In this document: positions 52,225-64,000 of the stretch, one piece after another
Layout of the letters: each line of letters opens with the position of its first letter
Numbering within the stretch: position 1 is the stretch's first letter
NCBI GenBank assembly: GCA_039096225.1
Contig: JBBPEB010000015.1
Span: 1,091,001 to 1,155,000 of the forward strand
Length of the DNA: 64,000 bases
Direction: 5' to 3'
Source of the DNA: Blastocystis sp. Blastoise
Taxonomy: Eukaryota > Sar > Bigyra > Opalinata > Blastocystidae
The notes under the pieces: model-generated
The model's input: the letters and a program-made list of their open reading frames with translations, nothing else
Databases searched by the model: none
Told to the model about the DNA's origin: nothing
Position numbers and translations under genes: made by a program

Positions 52225-52506
52225 GACAATTAACCCGTTTGATATTTATAAACTGGAGACGATAATTCTTTGTGTTTTGTTTATTATTATTATATATTAT
52301 TAATAGTATATTGAGTGTTTAACTTAACTAGTTTTTTTTTTTTAAATCTAATTTTTTTTTTCTAACAAATTTAAAACTAAACAAGAATTTAATAATCTTA
52401 AAAATAAAATACATGTGCAACTTACAAAAAAAAATAAAAAGAAATAGTATGTTATAAGAAAGGAAAACAAATGAGAGTATACAAAAAAATAAACTATTAA
52501 TCACAA
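52225..52506. other. Convergent 3' spacer
   Basis: 282 bp between the stops of RPL9 (+) and the EH-domain gene (-). T-runs on one strand and A-runs on the other are compatible with back-to-back polyadenylation regions. Confidence 0.5.
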
Positions 52507-54845
52507 TTACTTTTTAGCAGCAGCCTTCTTTCTTGGTTTCTTTTCCTTAGATAAATCACCAAGAGCACCTAGAGCAAGAGATCCAGAAGCAACTCCTTCC
52601 TTACCACGACGTCTACCACGACTCTTCTTTTCTTCTCCAGCAGGAGCATCAAAACCACTTAAATCTAAAGCAGGAGCAGCAGGAGCAGCAGGTTCTTCTT
52701 CAGCACTCTTCTTACCCTTCTTACCAGCCTTCTTCTTAGGTTTTTCTTCCTCAGCAGGTTCATCACCACCAAAATCAAAGCCTATATCAGCAATAGGAGC
52801 AGCAGGTTCACTACTAGAAGGAGCATCAAATGAACTAAAATCTAAAGCAGGAGCAGCGTCAGCAACTGGTTCTTCTTCAGCACTCTTCTTACCTTTCTTA
52901 CTACCTTTCTTACCAGCCTTCTTCTTAGGTTTTTCTTCTTCAGCAGGTTCATCACCACCAAAATCAAAAGCAGGAGCAGCGTCAACAGCAGGGGCAGAAG
53001 CAGAAGGAGTTTCAAAAGATGACCAATCCATTGCAGGCATAACTGGAGCAGCAGGAGCAGCTGGTTCATCAAAAGAAGGTTCTTCAGCAGGTTCTTCACT
53101 TACAGCAGCATTCTTCTTACCTTTCTTACCCTTCTTTTCTTTCTTTTCTTCACTATTCTTCTTACCCTTCTTCTTAGGTTTTTCTTCCTTAGCAGGAGTA
53201 TCAAAAGCACTAGCATCAAAAGAGAATTCAGGTTGAGGAGCTTCTTCTTCTTCATCTCCAGAAGCAGCGAAATCTAAAGTTTCAGCAGGAGGAGGAGGAG
53301 GAGGAAGAGGTTTCTTAGATTTAGGAGGAGGTGGAGGAGGAGCATCAAATTGATCTTCTTCATCTTCATCAGCATTATCATCATGAGCTTCATTATTATC
53401 ACCACCAAAATCAAAGTCGAAATCATTATCATTATCATCAATAGCATTATCATCACCACCAAAATCACCCCAATCATCTTCACCATTATTAGAAGTAGGA
53501 GCAGGAGCAGAAGCTGTAGGTACAACACCAGGAGCAGAATCAAAATTGAAATCATCATTATCACTTACAGGAGCAGCAACAGGTTCAGATTCTTCAGGAA
53601 CAACAGGTTCAATAGGTTCAGCAGCAACAGGTTCAGGTTCAGCAGCAGGAGTTTCTTCAATATCTTCAGACTTACTCTTCTTACTCTTCTTATCCTTTTT
53701 ATCTTTCTTATCTTTCTTATCTTTCTTATCCTTTTTATCCTTTTTATCTTTCTTATCTTTCTTATCTTTCTTACTCTTCTTACCAGTAGATTCAGGTTCT
53801 ACACTTTCCATAGATTCAGCAGGTATTTCAGCAACAGGTTCAACAGATTCAGCAGGTACTTCAGGTTCAGCAGCAGGAATACCTTCATCAAAAGCAGGTT
53901 GTTCAGCAGAATCAAATCCCCATCCTTCTTGAGCAGCAGGTTCATCAGTATTTTCATCACCAAATCCCCAATCACCATTTTCAGCAGCTACATCAGCATT
54001 ATCACCACCAAATCCCCAATCATCACCACCTTGTTGTTCTTGTTCTTGTTCTTCAGGTTCAGCTTTTTCTTCTTCTTCTTGTTCTTCTTGTTCTTCAGGT
54101 TCTTCTTCAGGTTCTTCTTCATCTTCATCTACAAATTTAGGTTTAGCAGCAGGTTTAGGAGGTAACTAAAAATATTATTATCATAATTAAATTAATATAT
54201 ATTAATATTAATTATATAATTGAAAAAAAAAAAATATATATATATATATATATAAAAAGTATAAAAAGTAATTAACAATGAATTATAAATAGTATTAACA
54301 ATAATCATAAATAAATAGACAATAAATATATACAGGAGCAACACCCTTCTTAGCATTCAATACAGCTTGTGTGTTTTCAGCAATTGAATCAACCTTAGCA
54401 ATATAGTCAGTATTAAAAGCAATTTGAGAATCAAGTTCTTGTTTAATTCCATTAAGCATATTTAATTCCATATGCATAGCATTAATTTGATTTAATTTAT
54501 TTTGAATTTCAATATGTTGTTTAGATAATTTAGCTTTACACTTTTGAACTTCTTCACGTAATTTAACAAGATCATCACTAACCATCTTAATTTCTTCATC
54601 CTTTTCAGCAATTTCAGCCTTATTTTGTCTGAATTCATCCATACCTTGTTTCCAAGTCTTATTTAATTCAGTTTCAGTGTGAATGGATTCATCAACAGAT
54701 TCAGTAATCTAAAAATATATATAGATTTAAATAAATTGAATTATATATACAGAAGAGCTACGAGACATTTGAGCAAAAGCAGCCTATAAAAATAATAAAT
54801 ATTATATATAGAGATCAACCAAAATAATAAATAAATAGTGAAATA

Positions 54846-54881
<36 letters not shown>

Positions 54882-56484
54882 GAGCACCAGGACCCATAGG
54901 AGGTCTAGGAGGGAACATACCAGGACGAGGTGGAAGAGGTTTACCATCAGGTCCCATCATAGGTCTAGGAGGGAACATACCTGGTCTAGGAGGTAAAGGT
55001 TTACCATCAGGTCCAAGAGGAATAGGAAGAGGTTTACCATCAGGACCGATAGGAGGTCTAGGGAACATACCAGGACGAGGAGGTAAAGGTTGACCATCAG
55101 GTCCCATCATAGGACGAGGAGGCATACCAGGCATACCAGGCATACCAGGACGAGGAGGAAGAGGCATAGGAGCAGCAACAGGAGCAGGAGCAGCAACAGG
55201 AGTAGGAACAGGATTGACTTCTTCTTCAGGTTTTTCTTCTTCTTCTTCTTCTTCTTCTTCTTCTTTAGGTTCTTCTGTAGCAGGTTGTTCAGTGTCCATA
55301 CCAAAACCGAAATCCATACCCATATCAGTAGCAGGAGCAGGAGCAGCAGGAGTAGAGGAACCAAACATATCATCTATATATATAATAGAATAATAATATA
55401 TAGGAACAAATGAATATGATGAATATTATAATATAATATAATAAATATAATAAATATAATAAATATAATAAATAAATACCCATTCCCATTCCCATATTAG
55501 AATCAGAAGCAGCAGGTTCTTCAGCAGGTGTAGAATTACCAAATCCACCAAACATATCATCATCTTGAGTAGTAGCAGGTTCTTCAGCAGGTGTAGAATT
55601 ACCAAATCCACCAAACATATCATCTTCTTGAGTAGCAGCAGGTTCTTCAGGTTTAGGTGAAGTAGGAATACCACCAAAACCACCAAACATATCATCTTCT
55701 TCTTGTTTAGGTTCTTCAGGTTTAGGTGAAGTAGGAATAGTACCAAAACCACCAAACATATCTTCTTCTTCTTGTTTAGGTTCTTCCATAGCTACAGGAG
55801 CTTGAGGTTCAGCCATAGGGGAAGCAATAGGAGACATCATAGGAGAGACATTTTGACCTTGTAATTTCTGCATATAAGCTTGTTGTTCAGGATTAAGAGG
55901 TTTTTGAGCTTCAAATAAAGCACGTTTGGAAGGAGGAACAAGACATTCAGGAAGAGTATCAGGAATAGGTACACCCTAAAGGAAGAATTAAAATAAGAGA
56001 AGAATTATATATATATATTATATATAAAGATAAAAATGCAATATTAAATATACAATTAGAATAAGTTAATAAATAAATATATATATATATATATACAGTT
56101 CTACAAACCATAGCAAGATGAGTAGCAACAATAAATTCAGCTAAATCTAATTGACCATCTTGATCAAGATCAGCTAAGGTCCAAATCTTAGTTAACATCT
56201 ATAGAAATATGTATATCAATAATATATAAATTACAACATAAAAAAATATATATATAATATATTTACAATAAAATATTTATATATATATAAATGATATACT
56301 TCTTGAGGTAATTGAGATAAAGTGAGGAAATTAAAGGCTTCAGCTCCAGTAACAAATCCATTACCATCAACATCCTATAGATTGATGTTTAATAATAATA
56401 TAGGTGAAATATTTAATAATAAAATAGAAAATAATTCATTTGAATTATTAATATATTCAATAAAATAATAATAATAATTATTAT

Positions 56485-56544
<60 letters not shown>

Positions 56545-56823
56545 TTTGTAAGAAGTATTGTCTGTATCCTTCTCTCTGTTCAGGAGTACTCATAAAAGGA
56601 GAAGGTGCCATTTCAGTAGCAGGAGCTACACCAACAGTAGGAGTAGTAACAGGAGCAACAGGAGTAGAAGCTACAGCAGCAGCAGGAGCACTAGAGAAGA
56701 AAAAGAAGAAATATAATATGTAATAAATATAGAATTATAATGAATAATAATAGAAAAAAATAAAGAATAAATCAAGTTAAGTATAAAATATATTATGAAG
56801 AACGATTTTATTTGAAAAATGAA

Positions 56824-56867
<44 letters not shown>

Positions 56868-58004
56868 GCTTCCATTTCAGGTCTAGATCTAGAAGGAGCA
56901 GGAGCACCATTAAAAGAAGGAAGAGGAAGTTTCTCATCAGCATATACTTGTATCTATATAGATAATATATAATTATGATATATTTATATATATTATAATA
57001 TCAAATTCATATAATAATACAAATAAAAAATAAATGAATGACATATACATATATAAATCAAATGAAAATAAATATATATATAAAAATATATATATACAGC
57101 AAAGTTAACAAGTTCTTTCTTATTTTGAATCAATTGAACATATCTAAATGCCTTTAAGAAAGCATCTTCATCAAGTTTATCTTTACCATCAGCAGCAAGA
57201 GACCATACCTAATAATTATATTATTATTAATACATATATATATATATATATAAAATAATAATAATAATTTTAAAAACAATAATTTCTTTTAAATAATAAT
57301 CTAAAACAATAATAATTTAACCCAATAAATGATTTAACGCAATAAACATAGATACATACCTTTTGAGCAAGTTCTCTATTGAGATTTCCTTTATATAAGA
57401 AAGAAATTGTTTCTCTTTCATCAACAAATCCTTTGTGATATTTATCAATAAATAAGAAAAGTAAACTGCTGTAATTCTTTTCATCGACAGTAGGTTCCCA
57501 GACTTTAGCCTGTTAAAAATAATTATATTATATATTAATATTTGTCTAATACAGAATAGTTATAAATTAAAAATATACGGGAGGAGCACCACTGGGAAGC
57601 ATAGGCATACCAGGAGCACCAGGCATACCAGGACGAGGAGGAAGAGGTTTACCATCAGGTCCCATCATAGGTCTAGGAGGCATACCAGGCATACCAGGAC
57701 GAGGAGGCATTCCAGGCATACCAGGACGAGGAGGAAGAGGTTTACCATCAGGTCCCATCATAGGACGAGGAGGCATTCCAGGCATACCAGGTCTAGGAGG
57801 TAAAGGTTTACCATCAGGACCAATCATAGGACGAGGAGGCATACCGGGCATACCAGGACGAGGAGGCATTCCAGGCATACCAGGACGAGGAGGCATTCCA
57901 GGCATTCCAGGTCTGGGCATCATTCCAGGCATACCAGGACGAGGAGGCATACCAGGCATACCAGGTCTTGGAGGCATTCCAGGTCTAGGAGGATATTGAC
58001 TCAT
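52507..58004 (-). CDS. EH-domain endocytic adaptor (Eps15/Pan1-like) with repeat-rich linkers
   Basis: 12 exons, 1,384 aa: 57579-58004, 57360-57509, 57098-57208, 56868-56953, 56543-56690, 56300-56374, 56097-56198, 55480-55975, 54880-55373, 54751-54783, 54334-54708, 52507-54165. Order: Pro/Met-rich PPRPGMPGM repeats (1-142); EH1 (143-229, with [20 protein letters not shown]); EH2 (about 285-366) with EF-hand loops [14 protein letters not shown] and [13 protein letters not shown]; five (D/E)DMFGGFG-type repeats (about 420-531; the last splits across an intron); a second PPRPGM block; a coiled coil (708-832); an acidic DWGFGGD region; a KKDKKDKK run; and a C-terminal half built of [17 protein letters not shown] repeats. 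EH domains bind NPF peptides in clathrin-mediated endocytosis; the FG/WGF motifs resemble adaptor-binding linear motifs. Eps15/Pan1-like by architecture; exact orthology unclear. Confidence 0.88.
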
Positions 58005-59948
58005 TTTTGTATATATATATTATAAGAAAAATGTCTTAAATTAAGGAAAATAAAGTATTTGCCCTTTAAAATAGATTAAAGACAGTATTATACAATTGTT
58101 TTAAGAAAAACAGAAACAAAATGTAAAATTTCCTTAATATGGGATTATTTCTAAAGATGGCCTATAAAATTGTTGTTTATGAACCTTTATTCAATACTTG
58201 AAGCTTCCCTTGAGAATATCTAATAAACATGGGGATTTAGAAAAAATCTCGAACTTCTCTTTTAGATACACCATATCTTGTTGAATTAAGATACATATAA
58301 CAAGAAACGACCATTTATCTTTGAAAGAAATTATTCTTTTATTCAGATATCATGTATTTAATTGTCACTATATTAGCTTTTTTTTAAGCTTTAATGATTT
58401 ATTTTTCTTCTAAATAGTACATATTTTTGTAAAATGAAAGAAAAATCTTATCAAAGGAATCTCTATATATTTTTCACATTTTTATCTTGAAAACTAAAGA
58501 TTGTTTAATTTATTATTATATATGAATATAACTTTACTCATAATACATATGAAACTATTATTATTCTAAGCAAACAAGTTAATTATTTACTTTTTCTTTA
58601 AACCAAAGCTTAGTAAAGTAGTATATAAATATATTTACTTTATATAAATGCTAATGAGTAGATTAAGAGAATATTTCTCAAGAGATAAAGTTGATTCTCG
58701 ACAACTTGAGAATGTGAAATGCAAGAATACATAGAATAAATAATATGAAACGTATATACATATAAGAATAGTAACTATATATATTTTTCAACTAATTAAA
58801 AAAAAGTGTTTCATTTAAAATGAAGACATTTCTAATTTATATTTTTTTATTCAATAAATTTACTATGAAAGTAACATTTTTGTTTTTTTAACTGATATTT
58901 ATTTATTTAACTATTATGCTATTATATTTTATATATATCAAGTCAGTGATTAATTATTTATTTTCTTTGAGATGTTTTTAAATTAAATTTTGGTTCATTA
59001 TCTGTATGCTAGTTGAATGAAGTATTTCTGAATAGTTGATTATATAAAGAAGACGTTAAATATTAATATAGGGAGTAAATTACTGATTTTTGATGCACAA
59101 TTTTAAACAATGTATATTTGTTTTTCTGTTCAAATTGTAATTTTGATTCTAAATGTTAAAACCCAAGTATTACGTATTCTTTTAATATGAAAATAATAAT
59201 TAATAATAGCATTAATCAATCATTATATACATTTATTATCATATTTTTAATTAAAACATAAATAAGAATGCTTCAATTTGGTATTTATACAGAAAGAAGA
59301 ACAAAAAAAGAGATCTTAGGACCATTTTGAGTATCATTATACAACCCAATGGTTTATTTCGTATATTTATGTTTCTTTTGCTTTGAGAAAAGTTAGTACT
59401 TTGCCTAACAAAGAATTTCTAGTTATTATTTAACAGTTTCAATTGATTCAATGATAATCAATGCTCTTTTTATTGATGATAAATATATATGTATTTAGTA
59501 TATATTATAACATATAATAATTCAAGTATTTCTATGCGAAAATATTCGAATGAATTATATTTTTTTAGCATTCTTGTGTTTTTGTTACGTAAATAGTTAA
59601 TTAGAGGCACAAAATACACTGTCTTAAGATATATTATATACTAATTAATACGATAATATATATTCATATATATTATTTAATGAATGAAGAATTAATGAGT
59701 GACTGTTGCTTTCTTATATAGAAAAATCATATTGATGGAAATAATAACCAAACGATATATACATAAGAAAAAAATGAAATAGTATATGTAATAAAATTAC
59801 GATAAAAACGAAAAAGGAACGGCAACAATAGTATAAAAGAGTATAATGAGAATATATATAATTAAATTTATATATATATATATATAGATAAATCATGAAA
59901 AAATAAAATAATATTCTATATAAAGTGAATACATATATATGTTATAGT
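58005..59948. other. Intergenic region
   Basis: About 1.9 kb between the start of the EH-domain gene and the stop of the WDR81-like gene (both minus). AT-rich throughout; no frame beyond about 60 codons and none with a recognisable motif. Part must be the EH gene promoter. Confidence 0.55.
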
Positions 59949-62307
59949 TTATTGAATAATATATAGATCTCCTTCGTCATTACCAGAAATAGCAAGTCTT
60001 CGTAAAGGGCATAAATCAATACAATTTAATTTGAGTTTTGATAAAGGAGCAAGTGTTATACCATCACATACATTATTACTCTTTGTTTGAAGATATATAG
60101 GTAATTGTTCAGGTTCAGGGTCAAAAATTAATTTATTTTCTATAGTAGATGTATAAATATGATTATTAATAGCTCCATAAACAGAGAAAGCAGATGTAGA
60201 AGGTAATATAGAGACACAAGAGGAGGAATTAATAGAAGGATAAGAAGATAAAGAAATAAAAATATGAGGAGATATCTTCTGATCAATAGAATCTTGTATT
60301 CTTTGTAAAGACCATATATTAATAGATCCATCAATGGAACATGTAATCATACGAGAAGAAGATAAAAATTGTATCTTTTTAATCTCTCTATTATGAGCTG
60401 CAAATTTATGTAAACAACTACCTGTTCTTTGATCAAGAATAGAAATATATCCATCAGTCCATCCTAAAATAATATACATATCTTGATAATTTGCCATAAC
60501 ACTGATTGTAGGTCTAGATTCATAAGTAGACCAAATAGGAAGAAGTTGCCAACGAGCGACTGTAGATATATCATTTGATTTCTCACGTAAATCAAAACAA
60601 TAAATATCATAATTATAAGAACTTGTATAGATTTGTTGATAAGGAGTATAATTACCAACACCACCTCCTGTAATAGAATCTGAAGAACATATCATAGAAG
60701 TATATTTAGAAGATTTATTATGATATATAAATTGTTCAGAAACATAATTATAGACAGAAAGAGTAGAAGCACAAGAAACTAAGAAATCTGAAGAAGCAAT
60801 AAAATCAAGAGAATGAATTCGACTTTCTTTTGAAGTTAAACTAATATGTGACTTCAAAGGACGTTTATCGAACTTCCATAACTTGACTACATTTTGATTT
60901 CCAACAGAAGACGATTCGATTCCCGCGGTTACAAAGAGTCTTTCATTAAAATGAGATTTAACTTGATAAATACTTGTATCATAAGCATTAATTTTTTGTT
61001 TTACAGAATATTGAAGATTAATAGGCATATCAATATCACATCGACCAGCACTATATCCTGAACATCCACCCACCATATACATACCTTGAGCAGATAACCA
61101 GGATTTAGGAGAAACTAAAGAAAATATACAGGAATTATATACGGAAATAGTTATAATGATAAAATAAAGAAGAATTAAATATGAATAAAAGACTCATGAA
61201 GGGATAAAGGAATAAATAATGAATGAGTAAAGAATATATTTTGTATAAATTGAAAGAAAACTAAAGAATAAGATAATAAAGGTAATATACTATTTCGAAG
61301 ATTGTTGTTCTTATATTGAGATGGAGGAGGAAGAGAAGTATAATGTTAAGAAATACATATAGTATATAGATATAAATAACATTTATTATAAATATATATA
61401 TATGAATAGTGGATATCCAGTAGATTGTGAGTAAGGAGAACTATAAAAATAATAATATATAATAATATATATATATAATAATAAATAATAATATATAATA
61501 ATATATAGTAAACATACATATCGTCTAATAAATCTGGATACATATCAAATATATTGTCTATATAGTATAAATATTATTAAAACTGATTTATATTATTACT
61601 TTTTAAATAATAATAACTGAAAATAAATATACTATTATAAAAATCTAATGCCAAGTGTATATATATAAACATTCCAAAAAAGAAAGAATAATTTTTAAAT
61701 ATGAAACAAAGAATAAAAATAAAGAATAAAAAACGTTTTGTATATATATATTATTATAATACCTTTAAGAAGTTCTACAAGTGGAGTAAAGAATACTTGT
61801 CGATTGGAATTGAGATAAGGAGTTACAGCTTTATCATATACCGCCTTTTTAATGGCGCCATATATACTGGGAATATCATCAGGCTAAATAAATAAGATAA
61901 TAGGATTTGAGATATATATCATATATATCTTGATAAAACGAAAGAAAGAAAAACTTATATATATTAATATTATAAGATATCTATGAGATTAACAGAAAAA
62001 TAATAATAAAAAAAAAGAAATACTTTTGTAATTTCAATAGCTTTATAATAGTCATGGAACTTCTTAAAGAACATGATGAGATCCATATATATATATTGCT
62101 TTTGAGCATCAATAGAGTAACGAGTGCAGATGTATATAGATTATGGATACACATTGAATATAGTAATTCTTTAAAAAAGTAATAAATTAATAGAATATTA
62201 ATATAAATAAAATGAATATATAAACATCTGTATATATGTGTTAATAAGGATATTTCATAGAAGAAACAAAGAATATCCACAATTAAACATATTTCTGCAT
62301 CCATATC

Positions 62308-62349
<42 letters not shown>

Positions 62350-63966
62350 TATATATATATATATCTACAAGGTCGTTCATCGGAGTAGGAGGGAAGAGGT
62401 ATATTCATGAGAATATCAAATAATCGAGGACTACTGGATTGAAGGATATTATATAAGAATTGCTAAATATATAAAAATAATTATAGTAATAAAATTAAGT
62501 CTAATTTCAATTTCGAAAGATATATATTTTTATTATTAAATAAATAATTATATATATATATATATATATACTTTATCAGAGAGTATATAAAGTGTATTTC
62601 TAAGTACTTGAAGTATTTCATAAAGAGAAATAGCAGTTATAAGAGATTTAGAAGAATAAGGGAAAAGTTGAGCCAAGAGAGAATAGGACTTTGGTAAGAG
62701 ATGACTGATACAGAGAGCTATAGAAAGACATAATGAATATATATATACATACATATATAATATAATATAATATAATATAATATAATATAATATAATATAA
62801 TATAATATAATATAATATAATATAATATACCAATGATAGCTTCTGTAGAAATTAGAGGGAGCAGTTGGAGAAGGCACGTGGCAGGAGGGGCCAAAGGGAG
62901 AGTCATAGAGGGATCTAAATGAAAATATTAATAACAATAATAATAAATGTCAATATATATATATACTTTGATCAAACGATATAACATCTTTGTTTCTATA
63001 AATATATGAACCAGTCTTCAAAATTAACGTGGGGAAAATGACTCTAGTAGCTATACTTGGAGATAAACACACAGGAGACGATACAAAGTACTATATATAT
63101 AATAATAATAAAATAGTATATATAATAAAATAGTATATATATACTAATGCACTAATAAATTTGGGAAGTAATTCTGGAGTAATTTTATTACTTATTCTAT
63201 ATATAATAATATTTATATTCAATTGAACCATTCTATTATATAATCTTATATATATATATATATACATATATTCAAGTAAATAAGGGACAATATATTTCAC
63301 AAGACAACCGGCACCTGAAGATTGATATAATACTCTTAAGAACTCATGGTCTAAAACACCAATTAATGGTCCATTCCCACGGGAGGCCGATGTATCCTAA
63401 ACGTAAACGAGATATATATATAGAAGAGAGGAATCGATTAAAGAATTGAATATAAAAGAATATATATATAAGATAAATATTATAATGAACATAATGGTAT
63501 TGTATTATCTAATATGTGATAAATAATAAATAATAAATAAAAAATAATAAATAATAAATAATAAATAATAAATAATAAATAATAAATAATAAATAATAAA
63601 TAATAAATAATAAATAATAAATAATATATCATAAATAATAAATAATAAATAATATATCATAAATACTTCTAATATGGTATTAAGTAGTGGTAATAAATAT
63701 GTTTCGATTTGTGATTTATGAAGATGTTGGGAGAAAGCTTGGAAGAGGGGGAGGAAAAGTGCTCGTAGGGATGGTGCTGATGATGTTTGAATTGTAAGGA
63801 GGAGAGGAAGAAGAAGTGGTAGTTGTGTGATCGATACCGAAGAGAATAAAGAAAGATGAGACTAAATAAAACAATAACAGAAATTATAGTATATATAGTT
63901 ACCTTAATAATAGACTCAGTAGCTTGTACAGATGTTGCATTATAAAACTGACCAAGAACAGTGTAT
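59949..63966 (-). CDS. WDR81: WDR81-like protein, 3' part: helical repeats plus C-terminal WD40 (5' end outside window)
   Basis: 15 exons are visible, 815 aa: 63903-63966, 63667-63861, 63266-63396, 63145-63196, 62967-63090, 62831-62914, 62572-62717, 62369-62462, 62254-62306, 62024-62131, 61763-61883, 61518-61557, 61417-61440, 61291-61337, 59949-61114. The first part is leucine-rich helical HEAT/ARM-like sequence ([46 protein letters not shown]). The large last exon carries WD40 repeats: FVTAGIES...VVKLWKF, ILGWTDGYISILDQRTGSCL, AAHNREIKKIQFL, ITCSIDGSINIWSL, ending LCPLRRLAISGNDEGDLYIIQ. This order matches the C-terminal part of WDR81, an endosomal BEACH-WD40 protein that limits class III PI3K activity. 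The BEACH domain would lie beyond 64,000. PIK3R4/VPS15 is the main alternative. Two introns are AT-AC. Confidence 0.72.
61338..61416 (-). other. U12-type AT-AC intron, WDR81-like gene, 3' one
   Basis: Minus-strand 5' ATATCCACTA, branch TTTCTTAAC about 10 nt from the end, 3' ATTATAC. Phase 2. It lies between a 24-nt and a 47-nt exon and joins SPYSQSTG to SLPPPSQYK. Confidence 0.85.
62132..62253 (-). other. U12-type AT-AC intron, WDR81-like gene, 5' one
   Basis: Minus-strand 5' ATATCCTTATT, branch-like TCCATAAT, 3' TATATAC. Phase 0. Splicing joins CFFYE to ICTRYSIDAQ. The only nearby alternative frame meets a TAA. Confidence 0.8.
62756..62829 (-). repeat. (TATAA)n repeat in WDR81-like intron
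   Basis: About 14 copies of a 5-bp unit (TATAA on the + strand). The unit has no stop in some minus-strand frames, giving a repeated Ile-Leu-Tyr-Tyr-Ile open frame that is not coding. Confidence 0.85.
63515..63662 (-). repeat. AAATAAT repeat in WDR81-like intron
   Basis: About 140 bp of ATAAATA/ATAATAA 7-bp units inside the 63397-63666 intron, similar in sequence to the repeat at 12415-12675 in VPS13. Confidence 0.85.
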
Positions 63967-64000
63967 CTATATATATAATAATTAATAATAAATAATTAAT

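Noticed and set aside
53350-54165. Plus-strand Arg/Phe/Ile-rich frame of 271 codons and nested Ser/Leu-rich frames
   Set aside because: Antisense to the repetitive Lys/Glu/Ala-rich exon of the EH-domain gene; repeats lack stops on both strands.
61115-61290. Possible extra coding exon (TTTTCTTTCAATTTATAC...) in the WDR81-like gene
   Set aside because: One frame looks protein-like but hits TAA before any usable donor. Treating the whole stretch as a GT-AG intron gives correct phase (LRN-ISPKSW).

Overview
This window is nuclear DNA from an intron-dense, strongly AT-rich unicellular eukaryote (a protist). The evidence is spliceosomal introns, many of the form GTATATAT...TATAG, in every large gene, a cytosolic 60S ribosomal protein gene, a eukaryotic tRNA-His, and eukaryote-only proteins (VPS13, EST1/SMG, EH-domain adaptor, WDR81-like, TLDc). 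TAA, TAG and TGA all work as stops, so a ciliate code is unlikely. I cannot place the lineage from the sequence. I rebuilt exon chains by hand. Each complete gene gives a total coding length divisible by three and keeps family motifs across every junction.

Layout: 3' end of a PLC-X-like phosphodiesterase (+, 9-809); BTB/T1-like + TLDc protein (+, 1920-3605); a 27-exon VPS13 lipid-transfer gene with a C-terminal PX domain (-, 22542-5210); EST1/SMG5-7-like gene (-, 27629-23693); an unrecognised type I membrane protein (-, 29886-28834); tRNA-His(GUG) (-, about 31 kb) beside an unexplained 15-bp hairpin; three tandem 12-TM MFS transporters (+, 32417-35258, 36064-38725, 39392-42346); secreted GH35 beta-galactosidase (+, 43295-47087); long-chain acyl-CoA synthetase (+, 47871-50846); RPL9 (+, 51555-52224); an EH-domain endocytic adaptor with repeated low-complexity blocks (-, 58004-52507); and the 3' part of a WDR81-like WD40 gene (-, 59949 to the window edge).

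The most notable signal is eight AT-AC introns with minor (U12-type) spliceosome signals: ATATCC-like 5' sites, TTCCTTAAY-like branch sites about 10 nt from the 3' end, and AC 3' ends. Six are two positions conserved in all three MFS paralogues; two are in the WDR81-like gene. All the other introns I resolved are GT-AG. The MFS array also shows exact intron loss: exon 1 of the middle copy equals the summed length of exons 1-5 of its neighbours.

Several products act on membranes or the endolysosomal system (VPS13-PX, WDR81-like, EH adaptor, ACSL, MFS), but nothing suggests co-regulation. Intergenic regions are AT-rich and mostly featureless. Introns hold large (ATT)n and (AAAT/AAT)n arrays that create long spurious open frames.
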